Shown: in pieces, positions 14,462-22,436 of the stretch
How the letters are laid out: every line of letters begins with the position of its first letter
Position numbering within the stretch: position 1 is the stretch's first letter
Origin: a virus
DNA: 50,597 bases
IMG/VR virus record: IMGVR_UViG_3300028800_000133
Coordinates: 1 to 50,597 of that record
Strand: one strand, 5' to 3'
Program-made: the position numbers and the translations under genes
The notes under the pieces: model-generated
What the model was told of the DNA's origin: nothing
The model's input: only the letters and a program-made list of their open reading frames with translations
The model's database searches: none

Positions 14462-14914
14462 CTAGTGAAAACCCAAGTTCTTTTTGGCCTTATAAGCCCG
14501 CATTAGACCATCTGCGAACTGTTGGGTTTTTTCAGACCATGTACCAATGTGACCGGAATCAGGTTCTTTAGGCAGGAGCGGTATTAGTTCCTTTAGGCGC
14601 TTAGCAATGGCCTTGCAGTTCTGCCACGGAATTTCACCGTCGCAGTCAGAGTGATACAGCAGTTCATGGAGCGGGTCGGGTTTCAGAGACTCCCACTTTA
14701 TAGGCAATGCCTCTCTAAGCTGTTTAATTCTCCACTGCTCTAAATCGCTTAGTCGGCTTGTTGCCCAAAAGGGATCGCCGTCACCACCGTTACTGTAAAA
14801 CCCTTCCATGAGTTCTAGTGGTGGAAGCCCCGCTACCCGCGCCAATTCCTTGCGCCATCGGTGGAAGGCTGAGTATGCCCCATGCCATGCGTCATGTGTA
14901 GTATCTAGTCCCAT
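14462..14914 (-). CDS. Conserved phage hypothetical protein
   Basis: A 150-residue protein starting MGLDTTHDAWHGAYSAFHRW, an N-terminus seen in many small phage proteins of unknown role. Conserved-looking His/Trp/Asp residues near the N-terminus and a later HSDCDGEIP segment suggest a metal or ligand site. AAAGGGA lies upstream of the ATG. Function unknown. Confidence 0.6.
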   Translation of the reverse strand: MGLDTTHDAWHGAYSAFHRWRKELARVAGLPPLELMEGFYSNGGDGDPFWATSRLSDLEQWRIKQLREALPIKWESLKPDPLHELLYHSDCDGEIPWQNCKAIAKRLKELIPLLPKEPDSGHIGTWSEKTQQFADGLMRAYKAKKNLGFH

Positions 14915-14964
14915 AGTTCCCTTTCGTCTGTGTTCGTTTCCCGTCTCGGCCTGCGGGGAGCGGG

Positions 14965-15747
14965 TTATTCCTGAAACAGTGATTGCGCCTCAGCCTTGCG
15001 CTTTGCCAGCCGTTCAGCGTGTTCTTTCTCAATCACGGCGGGGTCGGGCTTGTATTCGGCCTCAGTGACGCCCTGCGCGGTTTCTGTAGCATGTGGCTGC
15101 TTTGGCTCGTCTACCACCACGAAATCGCCCGGTACAACGTCTGGAAGCTGGTCATCGTCAATAACTTCCATGCCAAAGGGCACATCAAAGCGGCGCTTGA
15201 TTGCGTCGGCCTCAGCCCGCTTCATGGCGCATTGCATCGGCTGCATCTTGGTTTGTTCGCCCGGCGCAAGGACACCTATGCCGCTTGTGTAGGGCTTACT
15301 GCCCACCATGCGCTCCACGGCCTCCCACGGGATACCGGCTTTAGTCAGGCTGCCTACTGCCGTGGTGTAGGTGGTGATGTTCTCGGTGTCAAACAGTCGG
15401 GCTTCATAGGCCAGAGCGCCCGTAGGGATACGGAGTTGTGCCCGTTCTGCTTCGCTGTCGATAAACCGGAAGTCAATCCAGTAGTTCCCCTTGACTTGTT
15501 GGTGAGCCTTTTTACGGAGGCCTTTGACACCCACCATTAGGCCGCGCCCCGGTATCATCCAAATCTCGCCATTGAACGGGTCAAGCCCGTGGGCAATCGC
15601 CGCCTGTGCCAGCGCCAGCCGTTGCCCCTGATTGAGTTTGTCTGCGCCGGGAAGCATCACCTTGAGCCGCTTATCCAGCGCGTTCACTTCGTCGCTAGTG
15701 CCAAATGCCTGTACGGTTGTGTTTGCTTTTACGAGTTGTTGTGTCAT
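14965..15747 (-). CDS. RecT/Bet-type single-strand annealing protein
   Basis: A 260-residue protein. The segment GLDPFNGEIWMIPGRG followed by VGVKGLRKKA (about residues 53-82) is characteristic of the RecT/Redbeta superfamily, as is the later MKRAEADAIKRRFDVP. These proteins anneal complementary single strands during phage recombination and replication. The C-terminal 60 residues are charged and variable. A partner 5'-3' exonuclease is not obvious; the small PD-(D/E)XK nuclease at 6223 is far away and of a different type. AGGAATAGG precedes the ATG. Confidence 0.75.
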   Translation of the reverse strand: MTQQLVKANTTVQAFGTSDEVNALDKRLKVMLPGADKLNQGQRLALAQAAIAHGLDPFNGEIWMIPGRGLMVGVKGLRKKAHQQVKGNYWIDFRFIDSEAERAQLRIPTGALAYEARLFDTENITTYTTAVGSLTKAGIPWEAVERMVGSKPYTSGIGVLAPGEQTKMQPMQCAMKRAEADAIKRRFDVPFGMEVIDDDQLPDVVPGDFVVVDEPKQPHATETAQGVTEAEYKPDPAVIEKEHAERLAKRKAEAQSLFQE

Positions 15748-15804
15748 ATCCTATTCCTTGTTGTCGTCCGTGTTTCCCGTTACGTGTTCGCCATCGGGGG
15801 GCGG

Positions 15805-16206
15805 TTACTTTGCCTTATCCTCATTCACTGCCATATTTTCGGGCGTCCAATTCCCTACAAACGAAGGGTAATAATCATCGTTGTTATCCGTACCAACCTC
15901 AAGGATAAGTTTTCCGTTTTTGCTATCAAGGAATTGTATTGTGTCATCGTGTCCGGTCTTGCGAACACCCAACACCTTGACGGGCTTGAACATATTTACG
16001 ACTTTCTTGTCGCTGACGAACACCTTATCCAGAGCCGAACGGTATCCATCATCGGGGTCTTCAACGGCGGTGTGTGTCTTGCCATCAAGCACGAAGTTTA
16101 TTACTGCCGCGCTACCGTATTCGCCTTTTTCGTCAAGCATATCAACGCCGCTCAACTTGTGTTCACCTACTAAATCATCAAGGTCTACTACTGTTTGTTC
16201 TGTCAT
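15805..16206 (-). CDS. Hypothetical protein next to the recombinase gene
   Basis: A 133-residue acidic protein from ATG 16206 (AAAGGA upstream). Beta-strand-rich segments and an acidic C-terminal tail superficially recall an SSB-like layout, but no OB-fold motif is seen. It lies directly upstream of the annealing-protein gene, so a recombination accessory role is possible. Confidence 0.5.
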   Translation of the reverse strand: MTEQTVVDLDDLVGEHKLSGVDMLDEKGEYGSAAVINFVLDGKTHTAVEDPDDGYRSALDKVFVSDKKVVNMFKPVKVLGVRKTGHDDTIQFLDSKNGKLILEVGTDNNDDYYPSFVGNWTPENMAVNEDKAK

Positions 16207-16246
16207 CGTCAATCCTTTCGTCGTTCGTTCCCGCAAGCGGGTGCGG

Positions 16247-16459
16247 CTAGTCGTACACGCGCATCTCTGCTCCTAGTTTATATTCCTTCGGGTAATTTTC
16301 CTTGAACCATTCAATCGCCTCCGAGTCGTATTCAAACCACCGCTTTGTTATAAATGACACTACTCCATTCGGGTCTTGGTTGGGAAGCGTATAAAAGTGG
16401 TACGGATGTGCCTGCTCACCGATTACGATTCCATTAACGTCGTCCGTCCAATATTCCAT
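16247..16459 (-). CDS. Hypothetical protein
   Basis: A 70-residue acidic protein rich in Tyr, Trp and Phe. GGAAACG stands upstream of the ATG. No motif recognised. Confidence 0.5.
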   Translation of the reverse strand: MEYWTDDVNGIVIGEQAHPYHFYTLPNQDPNGVVSFITKRWFEYDSEAIEWFKENYPKEYKLGAEMRVYD

Positions 16460-16462
16460 CGT

Positions 16463-16978
16463 CTATCGTTTCCTGTCTGCCAGGGTGGTAGGCGGGTCGA
16501 ATGGCCTCGCCAGCATAATATCGTCATGCTCCATTTCCCAGAATTGGCGCGGGAATGTGTCCTTGAATATCTGTTCATCTTCTGGCGTCCAAGTGCCTTT
16601 CTCTACCTCGCATCGCCGTATCATTCGGTAGGCGTCGAAGTAGTAAGGCTCATCATCGGCAATGACGATAAAGTTCTTTCGCTTCCCAATCAACTTCATG
16701 GCGCGGGGGTGAAAGGCAACCGCTTCGGCGTAGTTGTCTTGTTCGCCCACGGCGGCAGGGGCGGAGTCGATAACCTTGTCCAACTGGTCACGAAAATAAC
16801 CGGCCTCATCACGGCGACCTCGCCAATATTCAATCGTGATTGGATTGGAAGCTATGCCAGTAGCAACCCTGCCGTCATAGTGGTCGCGATGCTCCTCGGC
16901 GGTATCCCGTAAGGAAGTTGCCGCCGCCAGTTGCGCTTCGAGTTGGGCGATGCGGGTAGCCGATTCATTTTGTGACAT
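16463..16978 (-). CDS. Hypothetical protein with coiled-coil N-terminus
   Basis: A 171-residue protein. Residues 5-45 form a coiled coil and the rest is mixed alpha/beta with an acidic middle. AAGGA precedes the ATG. Unknown. Confidence 0.5.
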   Translation of the reverse strand: MSQNESATRIAQLEAQLAAATSLRDTAEEHRDHYDGRVATGIASNPITIEYWRGRRDEAGYFRDQLDKVIDSAPAAVGEQDNYAEAVAFHPRAMKLIGKRKNFIVIADDEPYYFDAYRMIRRCEVEKGTWTPEDEQIFKDTFPRQFWEMEHDDIMLARPFDPPTTLADRKR

Positions 16979-17258
16979 GCTTGCGTCCTTCCTCGGTGAT
17001 GGTTGCGGTGATTTTGTTATATCCGTTGCCCCTGTTTTCTTTCAGGTATCCAACCCGGATAAGGACTTCAATCTGCTTCGTACATCGCTTGAAGTTACTT
17101 GAGATAAACCAGTAAGCCCCGCCAAATCTACCCATGTATGGTGAAAAGTGCGCTTTGTTATCGGGCTTATCCAACTCGTTTAGTGCCTCTTGCTGGAGCG
17201 GTGTTAGCTTTACGGGCTTCGGCGTTGCCGCAAGTGGGTCGCGGTGGGCGGGGGTCAT
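16965..17258 (-). CDS. Winged-helix-like hypothetical protein
   Basis: A 97-residue protein. After a Pro-rich start, LTPLQQEALNELDK and CTKQIEVLIRVGYLKENRGN with a final beta wing resemble a winged helix. ATGA coupling joins it to the DUF7448-like gene. Possibly a regulator of the early operon. Confidence 0.5.
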   Translation of the reverse strand: MTPAHRDPLAATPKPVKLTPLQQEALNELDKPDNKAHFSPYMGRFGGAYWFISSNFKRCTKQIEVLIRVGYLKENRGNGYNKITATITEEGRKHVTK

Positions 17259-17629
17259 GGGGTCACCTTGTCGAAGTCAACCGACTCAGAATAGTAACCG
17301 TTAGAAGTCCCGTACCACTTGATTGTTACATACCCGTTGATAGTGGCGAACTTGTAGAACGTCCAAGTGAAACTCTCATCGTAAGTATCACGAGCGCCGG
17401 GGTTGGTTTCATCCGAAACTTCCTCGGCCATCAATAGGGGCTTGCCCACTAAGTCCGACAATTCCCCAACCACATCATCAATACTCACCGACTCGCAACA
17501 ATCCTGCGAGTGATAGAGCTTGTATATCTCGCCATTGTCCAGCGTGAAAACAATTTCATCGTTTCCCAGTTGCTCAACGCTGACACAGGTTTTACCGAGT
17601 AGTTCACTTACATTATGATTTTCGTACAT
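17255..17629 (-). CDS. DUF7448-like protein
   Basis: A 124-residue protein from ATG 17629 (GGAG 6 nt upstream). It has LLGKTCVSVEQ, then DEIVFTLDNGEIYKLYHSQD, CCESVSIDDVVGELSDLVG and KPLLMAEE, then a beta region with Trp and Tyr: the order of segments in the DUF7448 family, found in many phages. Its function is unknown; the C-C-E-S and conserved acidic residues could bind a ligand or metal. Confidence 0.7.
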   Translation of the reverse strand: MYENHNVSELLGKTCVSVEQLGNDEIVFTLDNGEIYKLYHSQDCCESVSIDDVVGELSDLVGKPLLMAEEVSDETNPGARDTYDESFTWTFYKFATINGYVTIKWYGTSNGYYSESVDFDKVTP

Positions 17630-17831
17630 GATTATCTCCAATCATCACTGCCCGCCGATACCGTTCCACCGCCGGACTATCATACTTGCCGTCTGCGTTC
17701 GTGTCGGCGTCCAGTGCGCTCCACAACTGCCGACACACGCTCAAAGCGTTCCGGCGCTCGGCGTCAATGTCCGAAGCCGCGATAATGGCGCGTTCGATGA
17801 GGTCGTGCGGGGTGAGGTTAGGCTGGGTCAT
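17613..17831 (-). CDS. Hypothetical protein
   Basis: A 72-residue helical protein. MTQPN at 17831 is preferred because it sits at the end of the upstream gene (overlap about 14 bp) rather than deep inside it. No motif recognised. Confidence 0.5.
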   Translation of the reverse strand: MTQPNLTPHDLIERAIIAASDIDAERRNALSVCRQLWSALDADTNADGKYDSPAVERYRRAVMIGDNHVRKS

Positions 17832-18045
17832 TCGGCTCAACCTTTGGCCCAATGGCATTAACAAACATCACTCCCATCAGGTAAACGGCGTACACACCCG
17901 TTACATTGCGAGTGAAACCAATAATGCCATCGGGGGCGCCTTCGTTCATAACCAGACGAATATCACCATCCTTGAGTGCTTCGGCTCGGATGATGTGGTT
18001 CATATTTACTACTTCCTGTTCTGAAATCTTTATAAATGTGGTCAT
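17818..18045 (-). CDS. Hypothetical protein
   Basis: A 75-residue protein. Its ATG overlaps the upstream stop (ATGA). The product is beta-rich and compact (IIGFTRNVTGVYAVYLMG). It is the second gene of the leftward early operon. Function unknown. Confidence 0.5.
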   Translation of the reverse strand: MTTFIKISEQEVVNMNHIIRAEALKDGDIRLVMNEGAPDGIIGFTRNVTGVYAVYLMGVMFVNAIGPKVEPNDPA

Positions 18046-18257
18046 TGGGCGAGTCCTGCTTTCTTGGCGATGCGGATAGCCTTCAGCTTGTCCTTGCGCT
18101 TGTCTAATCGGCGCTTCGCATCGGCAATAAGTTCACGGAATAGATGACTGTCATTCGCGCACTTGTACGCCTTGCGAAGTTCCGGCAATAGCGCCAGTTC
18201 CGCGTCGGTTATACTAAAGGACTTCCATCTGGTAGTTGTTTCTTTCGTTTCGGTCAT
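18042..18257 (-). CDS. Putative ribbon-helix-helix regulator
   Basis: A 71-residue protein. The part WKSFSITDAELALLPELRK followed by a second helix and a basic tail suits a ribbon-helix-helix fold (strand, helix, turn, helix), the class of Arc and CopG. The ATG at 18257 lies about 7 nt beyond the -10 box, so the transcript would be leaderless. It is the first gene of the leftward early operon and borders the palindromic operator, as expected for an autoregulator. The family call is moderate. Confidence 0.5.
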   Translation of the reverse strand: MTETKETTTRWKSFSITDAELALLPELRKAYKCANDSHLFRELIADAKRRLDKRKDKLKAIRIAKKAGLAQ

Positions 18258-18263
18258 GTTCAT

Positions 18264-18306
18264 ATTATACTCGTGCTTGACAATATTTGTCAACTAGGAA
18301 TATAAT
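18264..18306. promoter_or_regulatory. Overlapping divergent promoters with palindromic operator
   Basis: Leftward: TTGACA (complement of 18288-18293), 18-bp spacer, TATAAT (complement of 18264-18269). Rightward: TTGACA 18277-18282, 18-bp spacer, TATAAT 18301-18306. Both -35 boxes are halves of the inverted repeat TTGACAATATTTGTCAA at 18277-18293. A protein bound there would control both directions at once, the layout of a phage early switch. Confidence 0.85.
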
Positions 18307-18329
18307 AAGTACACGAAAGGGAAAACGAA

Positions 18330-18872
18330 ATGAGCGCACCTATCAAAACATCCGACCTAAAGAATATCCGAAACAGAGAACTACCCCTGATTCAGACCGT
18401 AAAAAGCGAAACACCCAACCAATACATCGAGACATTCCATATCGTTGATCGCATTGGCGATTACTATGACCGAGGATACAAAAAGGATGTCGAGATGGGG
18501 GTGTCCCGTTGCGGGCGCGTTGTTCGTTATTGGTCTACGTTTTCACGCGACCTAATTCCTTTGCCATCGGAAGCCGATAAACTTTGTTCGCGCTGCGCTA
18601 AAACACGCGACGACTTCCAGAAAGTATTGGAGGAATATCACCGCGTGCGCTCGGAATGGAACAAAGAATCGCAAGCACGCGACCTAGAAAAGAAGCGTAT
18701 CCAGGATGCCGAATGGAACGCCAACCAAGACGCTATCCGTTCGTTTCTTGCCGAACATAGTATTGAGTTTCAGGACGTAGAGAACATGGCTATTAATGTC
18801 GTTAGTGGCGAATGGAAGTTTTTCTTTACCGCTCAACGAATCGAAACCGAGGTGTCCCATGCCACGCCCTAG
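18330..18872 (+). CDS. Hypothetical protein with Cys pairs and coiled coil
   Basis: A 180-residue protein, first gene of the rightward block. Around residue 86 it has CSRCAK, with another Cys near residue 61, a possible zinc site. Residues 100-135 form a charged coiled coil. AAAGGG lies upstream at moderate distance. Expressed from the rightward consensus promoter about 20 bp before the ATG. Unknown. Confidence 0.6.
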   Translation: MSAPIKTSDLKNIRNRELPLIQTVKSETPNQYIETFHIVDRIGDYYDRGYKKDVEMGVSRCGRVVRYWSTFSRDLIPLPSEADKLCSRCAKTRDDFQKVLEEYHRVRSEWNKESQARDLEKKRIQDAEWNANQDAIRSFLAEHSIEFQDVENMAINVVSGEWKFFFTAQRIETEVSHATP

Positions 18873-19242
18873 CCGCCCCGACGACGCCGAACACGATGCG
18901 AATGTTCCTGTGCCGGAGTGGGCATTAGCCGCCGCGAAACAAATCGCCCAATACATAAACATTACAGGTGGTGGAACGGCAGATAATATCGCCAGTATCA
19001 TAGCGGCTTGCGCCCCGTCCCCAGCGGCCAGTGGCGGAGAAGCGGTGGCAGAATTACTGCAAGCCGTCAAAGATTGGGATGATAAGAGAGATGCATGGGA
19101 TAAGCATGTAGTGAAAGGTCAGGGCGCTATGAAATGGGGTTCTTATCTCAGAGAGTCCGAAAGACTACAGATTGCCTACCACAATTCTGTTGACCGTCTC
19201 GCCGCCGCAGTACGGGCGATGGGGGAGGGGGAAAAACCATGA
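18859..19242 (+). CDS. Hypothetical protein
   Basis: A 127-residue protein starting at ATG 18859 inside the end of the preceding gene. It has a Pro-rich start (PRPSRPDDAEHDANVPVPEW) and a helical body rich in Ala. The WALAAAKQIAQYI segment with a Gly/Ala-rich middle is typical of variable phage early genes in tandem. Unknown. Confidence 0.55.
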   Translation: MPRPSRPDDAEHDANVPVPEWALAAAKQIAQYINITGGGTADNIASIIAACAPSPAASGGEAVAELLQAVKDWDDKRDAWDKHVVKGQGAMKWGSYLRESERLQIAYHNSVDRLAAAVRAMGEGEKP

Positions 19243-19448
19243 GGTCGTTACTACGCTGTAGATTTTGTAACAAGGAAACGATGGATTACAAGATGTGGCA
19301 TCTCATTCCGTTCTGTGATGACGACTGTTTCGCCAATTGGGTGATGCAATATCCCGTAACTACTCAGGCGGTATTGGATGGTAAGGGTAACTTGGAAGTA
19401 AGGCGAGTATATCAAAAGGAACTGATGGAGGAAACTCATGCCAAATGA
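19239..19448 (+). CDS. Zinc-finger hypothetical protein
   Basis: A 69-residue protein with CRFC near residue 7 and C-D-D-D-C near residue 26, like a small zinc knuckle. ATGA coupling to the preceding gene. Unknown. Confidence 0.55.
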   Translation: MRSLLRCRFCNKETMDYKMWHLIPFCDDDCFANWVMQYPVTTQAVLDGKGNLEVRRVYQKELMEETHAK

Positions 19449-20181
19449 CACACCACCCGCCACCGACGCACAGGTGGCCGAACTGGAACGGATCGCGAAG
19501 GCGGCCAGTCAATGTGAATGGGTATCATGCCATAAGGTAGGACGATACCCGCATGTTCACATCGGAGAAAACGAATGCCTTTCACCTAGATATTATAAAC
19601 CCGACAAATACGGCGATAGTTTCCTAAAACGTGATAATTCGTTTGTTGTAAATGTCGCACCTGATGGTGCTGATATGGATGAGTTCAACGGAAACGGAAG
19701 GCACATCGCCGCCTTTGGCCCGCCCACGGCGCTATCGTTACTCGCCCGAATCCGAACCGAGTCTGCCGCCCGCGCATCTGCGGAAGCGGAGCGAACGACT
19801 GCAACAAAAGAGTATCGCGAATATGCCGAGTGGCTACAGGAACAATGTAACTCCGCCGTAGATGACATGCATGGCAACTTCAAGATGTTCCTGTCTGCCA
19901 ATTCTAAGAAACGCGCTGAACGGAAACTTAGACGACACCTATCTAGGCAACTCGCCACCGCAAACGAACGCATCGGGGCGATGGAGGAGGCGATAAAGGC
20001 ATACAACATGAATACCAGGTATCTTGTATCCTATGTTCAATCCTTTATCGCCCACGCTAAAGACCCGGAGTTTTCGAGACTTCCGGATTTGAAAGAGGCC
20101 GAATCGGAATGGCGTAAAGCGAATAACCATAATGTATCGGTTCACAAAACCCTTTTGACCACCGAGGCCACCCATGACTAA
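19438..20181 (+). CDS. Ead/Ea22-like phage protein
   Basis: A 247-residue protein. The N-terminal part has a C..C/H..H region, then NGNGRHIAAFGPPTALSLLA, a phrase typical of Ead/Ea22-type phage proteins, and then long coiled-coil helices (about residues 105-190). Ea22 of lambda is a non-essential early protein, tetrameric by its coiled coil. Assigned from the motif order; function unknown. Confidence 0.6.
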   Translation: MPNDTPPATDAQVAELERIAKAASQCEWVSCHKVGRYPHVHIGENECLSPRYYKPDKYGDSFLKRDNSFVVNVAPDGADMDEFNGNGRHIAAFGPPTALSLLARIRTESAARASAEAERTTATKEYREYAEWLQEQCNSAVDDMHGNFKMFLSANSKKRAERKLRRHLSRQLATANERIGAMEEAIKAYNMNTRYLVSYVQSFIAHAKDPEFSRLPDLKEAESEWRKANNHNVSVHKTLLTTEATHD

Positions 20182-20518
20182 CGACCTGAGCGATGAACAG
20201 ATTCGGACGCGATTGGCCGTGGCGATGGGGTGGGTGATAGACGAGGCATCTGGTATGCCAAAGTCTATTGAGTATTTCCCAGCAGACCACGAAGGGAAAT
20301 CATACATTCCCGATCCACTAAAAGACCTCAACGCCATGCGACTCGTGGAAGCGGTTATCGGGGAGCGGGGGCTGACTTACGAATACACGCTTGCGCTAAT
20401 GAAGGCTTGCGATGTCAGCGTTCCCATAATATGGGACGGACTGCATCGGGTGGCAACCTGTCCCGCCCGCACACGTGCATTGGCCGCCCTAGCCGTTTTA
20501 GAACGGGAGCCGAAATGA
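20174..20518 (+). CDS. Possible phage ABA-sandwich domain protein
   Basis: A 114-residue protein. The ordering of an N-terminal helix with MGW, a beta region with DLNAMRLVEAVI, and a C-terminal TRALAALAVLEREP matches the ABA-sandwich phage family more loosely than the gene at 5828. Function unknown. It overlaps both neighbours by a few bases. Confidence 0.5.
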   Translation: MTNDLSDEQIRTRLAVAMGWVIDEASGMPKSIEYFPADHEGKSYIPDPLKDLNAMRLVEAVIGERGLTYEYTLALMKACDVSVPIIWDGLHRVATCPARTRALAALAVLEREPK

Positions 20519-20766
20519 GCGAACAGAAAACGGTACGGGTGAAGGTGACGGGAGCAACAACCCCTATTCGGTGGTACAGCTTGCGCGTTGGTGAAACCTT
20601 TACCGCCAAGTGGGACGATAAAGAGAACGAGTGGTATGTGGAGAACGCCGGATTTCACTCAGGGGCACGTATCGTTATTAGTGGTTGGATTGCCCCCGAA
20701 GATTGCGAAGTTATCGTCACCGGCGAACCGGATGGCGGGGAAGGGCAGGCAGATGCCAGCAATTAG
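20515..20766 (+). CDS. Hypothetical protein
   Basis: An 83-residue protein from ATG 20515 (ATGA with the preceding stop). It looks all-beta with regular Trp/Tyr residues, and ends in a Gly/Asp-rich tail. No family recognised. Confidence 0.55.
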   Translation: MSEQKTVRVKVTGATTPIRWYSLRVGETFTAKWDDKENEWYVENAGFHSGARIVISGWIAPEDCEVIVTGEPDGGEGQADASN

Positions 20767-21103
20767 TTTTCAGAAACAATTTTCTACAAAGGTCGAGCAA
20801 GGCGAGAAGCGCACTACCATACGAAAGTTACGCAAGCGCGGAAATATCAAACCGGGCGACACCCTTTATTTATGGGAGTTGCAGCGCACATCAGGGCGAC
20901 GCAAGCTGATGGATGCCACCTGTAAGGATGTCAAGCCTATCAGTATCACGAATGACTTTATCATTCTCGGTAACAAGATATTGAATAACCAAGAGAAGTA
21001 TCGGCTTGCTACTGGCGACGGGTTTGACTCTATCTTAGCGATGTACGAATTTTTTGACTACAACTACACGTTGCCGTTCGATGGCGTTTTGATTGAATGG
21101 TAG
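20753..21103 (+). CDS. ASCH-domain protein
   Basis: A 116-residue protein from ATG 20753. ISFQKQFSTKVEQGEKRTTIRK, then IKPGDTLYLWE and CKDVKPI, has the layout of an ASCH domain (a beta barrel related to PUA). ASCH proteins are thought to bind RNA or nucleotides, and some are amidohydrolases on modified nucleosides. The Lys/Thr/Arg triad near residue 20 fits the ligand pocket. The family is probable, the role in the phage unknown. Confidence 0.65.
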   Translation: MPAISFQKQFSTKVEQGEKRTTIRKLRKRGNIKPGDTLYLWELQRTSGRRKLMDATCKDVKPISITNDFIILGNKILNNQEKYRLATGDGFDSILAMYEFFDYNYTLPFDGVLIEW

Positions 21104-21146
21104 CCCCGCTCCCCACGGCGGCGGAAAGGATACGGAGGGACGAAGG

Positions 21147-21395
21147 ATGACGGAGACAAACGCAGTAGTTCGTAGTGATTGGGTTATGCCGAAACCAAAC
21201 AAAGAAGTATGTCCAGATTGTAACGGCGCGGTATTCCCAGGGTGTTACTGGACAGGTGAGGGATGGCTTCTGGAATTCGCCTGTGACAACGGGTGTTATA
21301 ACGGATACGAGGACTTGATAACTACATGGCCGTTTACCAGCATTGAAAATGGATTCCGTGATGACTTATTGAAACTAGGGTTTTTAGAATTATGA
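21147..21395 (+). CDS. Zinc-ribbon hypothetical protein
   Basis: An 82-residue protein from ATG 21147 (GGAGG and AAGGA upstream). CPDC near residue 22 and two further Cys (CDNGC) near residue 48 form a likely zinc ribbon. Unknown. Confidence 0.55.
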   Translation: MTETNAVVRSDWVMPKPNKEVCPDCNGAVFPGCYWTGEGWLLEFACDNGCYNGYEDLITTWPFTSIENGFRDDLLKLGFLEL

Positions 21396-21541
21396 CCCGC
21401 CCTCACGCCCTCCTCCTGCTCTCCCTCCTGTTTCTCCTCGCCTCAGCCACCTTCGCCCTCTCCGTCTCGTCCGGCGCTGCGGATGCCGTGAGCGGGTGGT
21501 GGGAGGCGGTACGGGGGCTGGGAGGGGCGAGGTGTTGGTGA
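21392..21541 (+). CDS. Small secreted or membrane protein
   Basis: A 49-residue product: residues 4-24 are strongly hydrophobic with a signal-peptide-like ATFA, then a short Gly/Trp-rich tail. ATGA-type overlap with the previous gene. It could be an early membrane-targeting factor. Confidence 0.45.
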   Translation: MTRPHALLLLSLLFLLASATFALSVSSGAADAVSGWWEAVRGLGGARCW

Positions 21542-21566
21542 ATTATTTTCAATAAAGGAGACGCTA

Positions 21567-22022
21567 ATGAGTATGTCTATGAATATTTATCTTGGGCCGT
21601 ATCTGGCTATCAATAAAGTAAAGATTCCATCGGAGCGCAAGGAAATAACCTGCCCGAATACCAAGTGTGAGTTTTACGGGCGGTACATGAATAGTAAGTT
21701 TTGTGACGGTTGCGGAAATAGAATCGCACAGGTCACCGTGCCGATTGAGATTGACTTTGATTACTACGACATGATGGAGGTGGAATTTGGAAACGGCGAT
21801 TTACTATCACGCCCATACATGGACAAGGACGATTTTGACTTCCTGATCGCTAACAGTGGTGGGCAGGGTGGTTTACATATTGACCACCAAGACGAAAACG
21901 AAATACCCATCACCACCGAAACATTACCTAGCGGCGGCGATTGGGACAAGGTCTGCAAGGCTCTAGATGACCGTAAGATGACGTACCAGAAACGATACGG
22001 GTTGCTTACGTGGTATTCGTAA
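21567..22022 (+). CDS. Zinc-ribbon hypothetical protein
   Basis: A 151-residue protein. CPNTKCEFYG followed by CDGCG (about residues 29-50) forms a clear zinc ribbon; the rest is acidic beta-rich, with an HIDHQDE segment. AAAGGAGA stands 7 nt upstream of the ATG. Last gene of the rightward block, converging on the tail-fibre genes. Unknown. Confidence 0.6.
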   Translation: MSMSMNIYLGPYLAINKVKIPSERKEITCPNTKCEFYGRYMNSKFCDGCGNRIAQVTVPIEIDFDYYDMMEVEFGNGDLLSRPYMDKDDFDFLIANSGGQGGLHIDHQDENEIPITTETLPSGGDWDKVCKALDDRKMTYQKRYGLLTWYS

Positions 22023-22055
22023 CCGCCCCCGCACCATACTCGTTTTGTCGGTGTA

Positions 22056-22436
22056 TCAATCATAATACCCCACCACGTACACATCCACCGTATACGCCGC
22101 CGCGAGAGCGGCCACGCTGACATTGGCGAATATGGCGGTGTTGGGTGGGATGCTGTCAATCGCGGTCAAGGCCAATGAGAACCGTAGCATCTTGTTCGCG
22201 GCAGTAACGCCCGTCAGCGCCTGAGCGGTCAGGATGTTGTTGTAGGTGGCGGAGTTTGTGCCGATAGACAGGGTTGCCACGGCCACAAAGGTCGTGACGG
22301 TCTTTCCGGCGATAACGATGTCGGTGGGGTAAAACCGCTGTGTCCCGTTGAGCGTCGTGTATATCTGAGTAGACGCCATTGTCGCGGCGTCCAGTCCCTT
22401 GTAAGGGATGCGAACCATCGCGGCGATGTTACTCAT
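22056..22436 (-). CDS. Virion accessory protein, fibre-associated
   Basis: A 126-residue protein with a beta-rich, small-residue composition (Ala, Thr, Val) typical of phage decoration or fibre-tip domains. It begins with MSNIAAMVRIPYKGL and is coupled by ATGA to the tail-fibre gene. Last gene of the late operon. Its position suggests a fibre chaperone or small receptor-binding part; no specific match is recognised. Confidence 0.55.
   Translation of the reverse strand: MSNIAAMVRIPYKGLDAATMASTQIYTTLNGTQRFYPTDIVIAGKTVTTFVAVATLSIGTNSATYNNILTAQALTGVTAANKMLRFSLALTAIDSIPPNTAIFANVSVAALAAAYTVDVYVVGYYD

Noticed and set aside
15589-16173. A 194-codon plus-strand ORF across the start of the annealing-protein gene
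   Set aside because: It runs antisense to two leftward genes with good ribosome sites; the product is hydrophobic and Cys-rich in a way typical of reverse-strand shadows.
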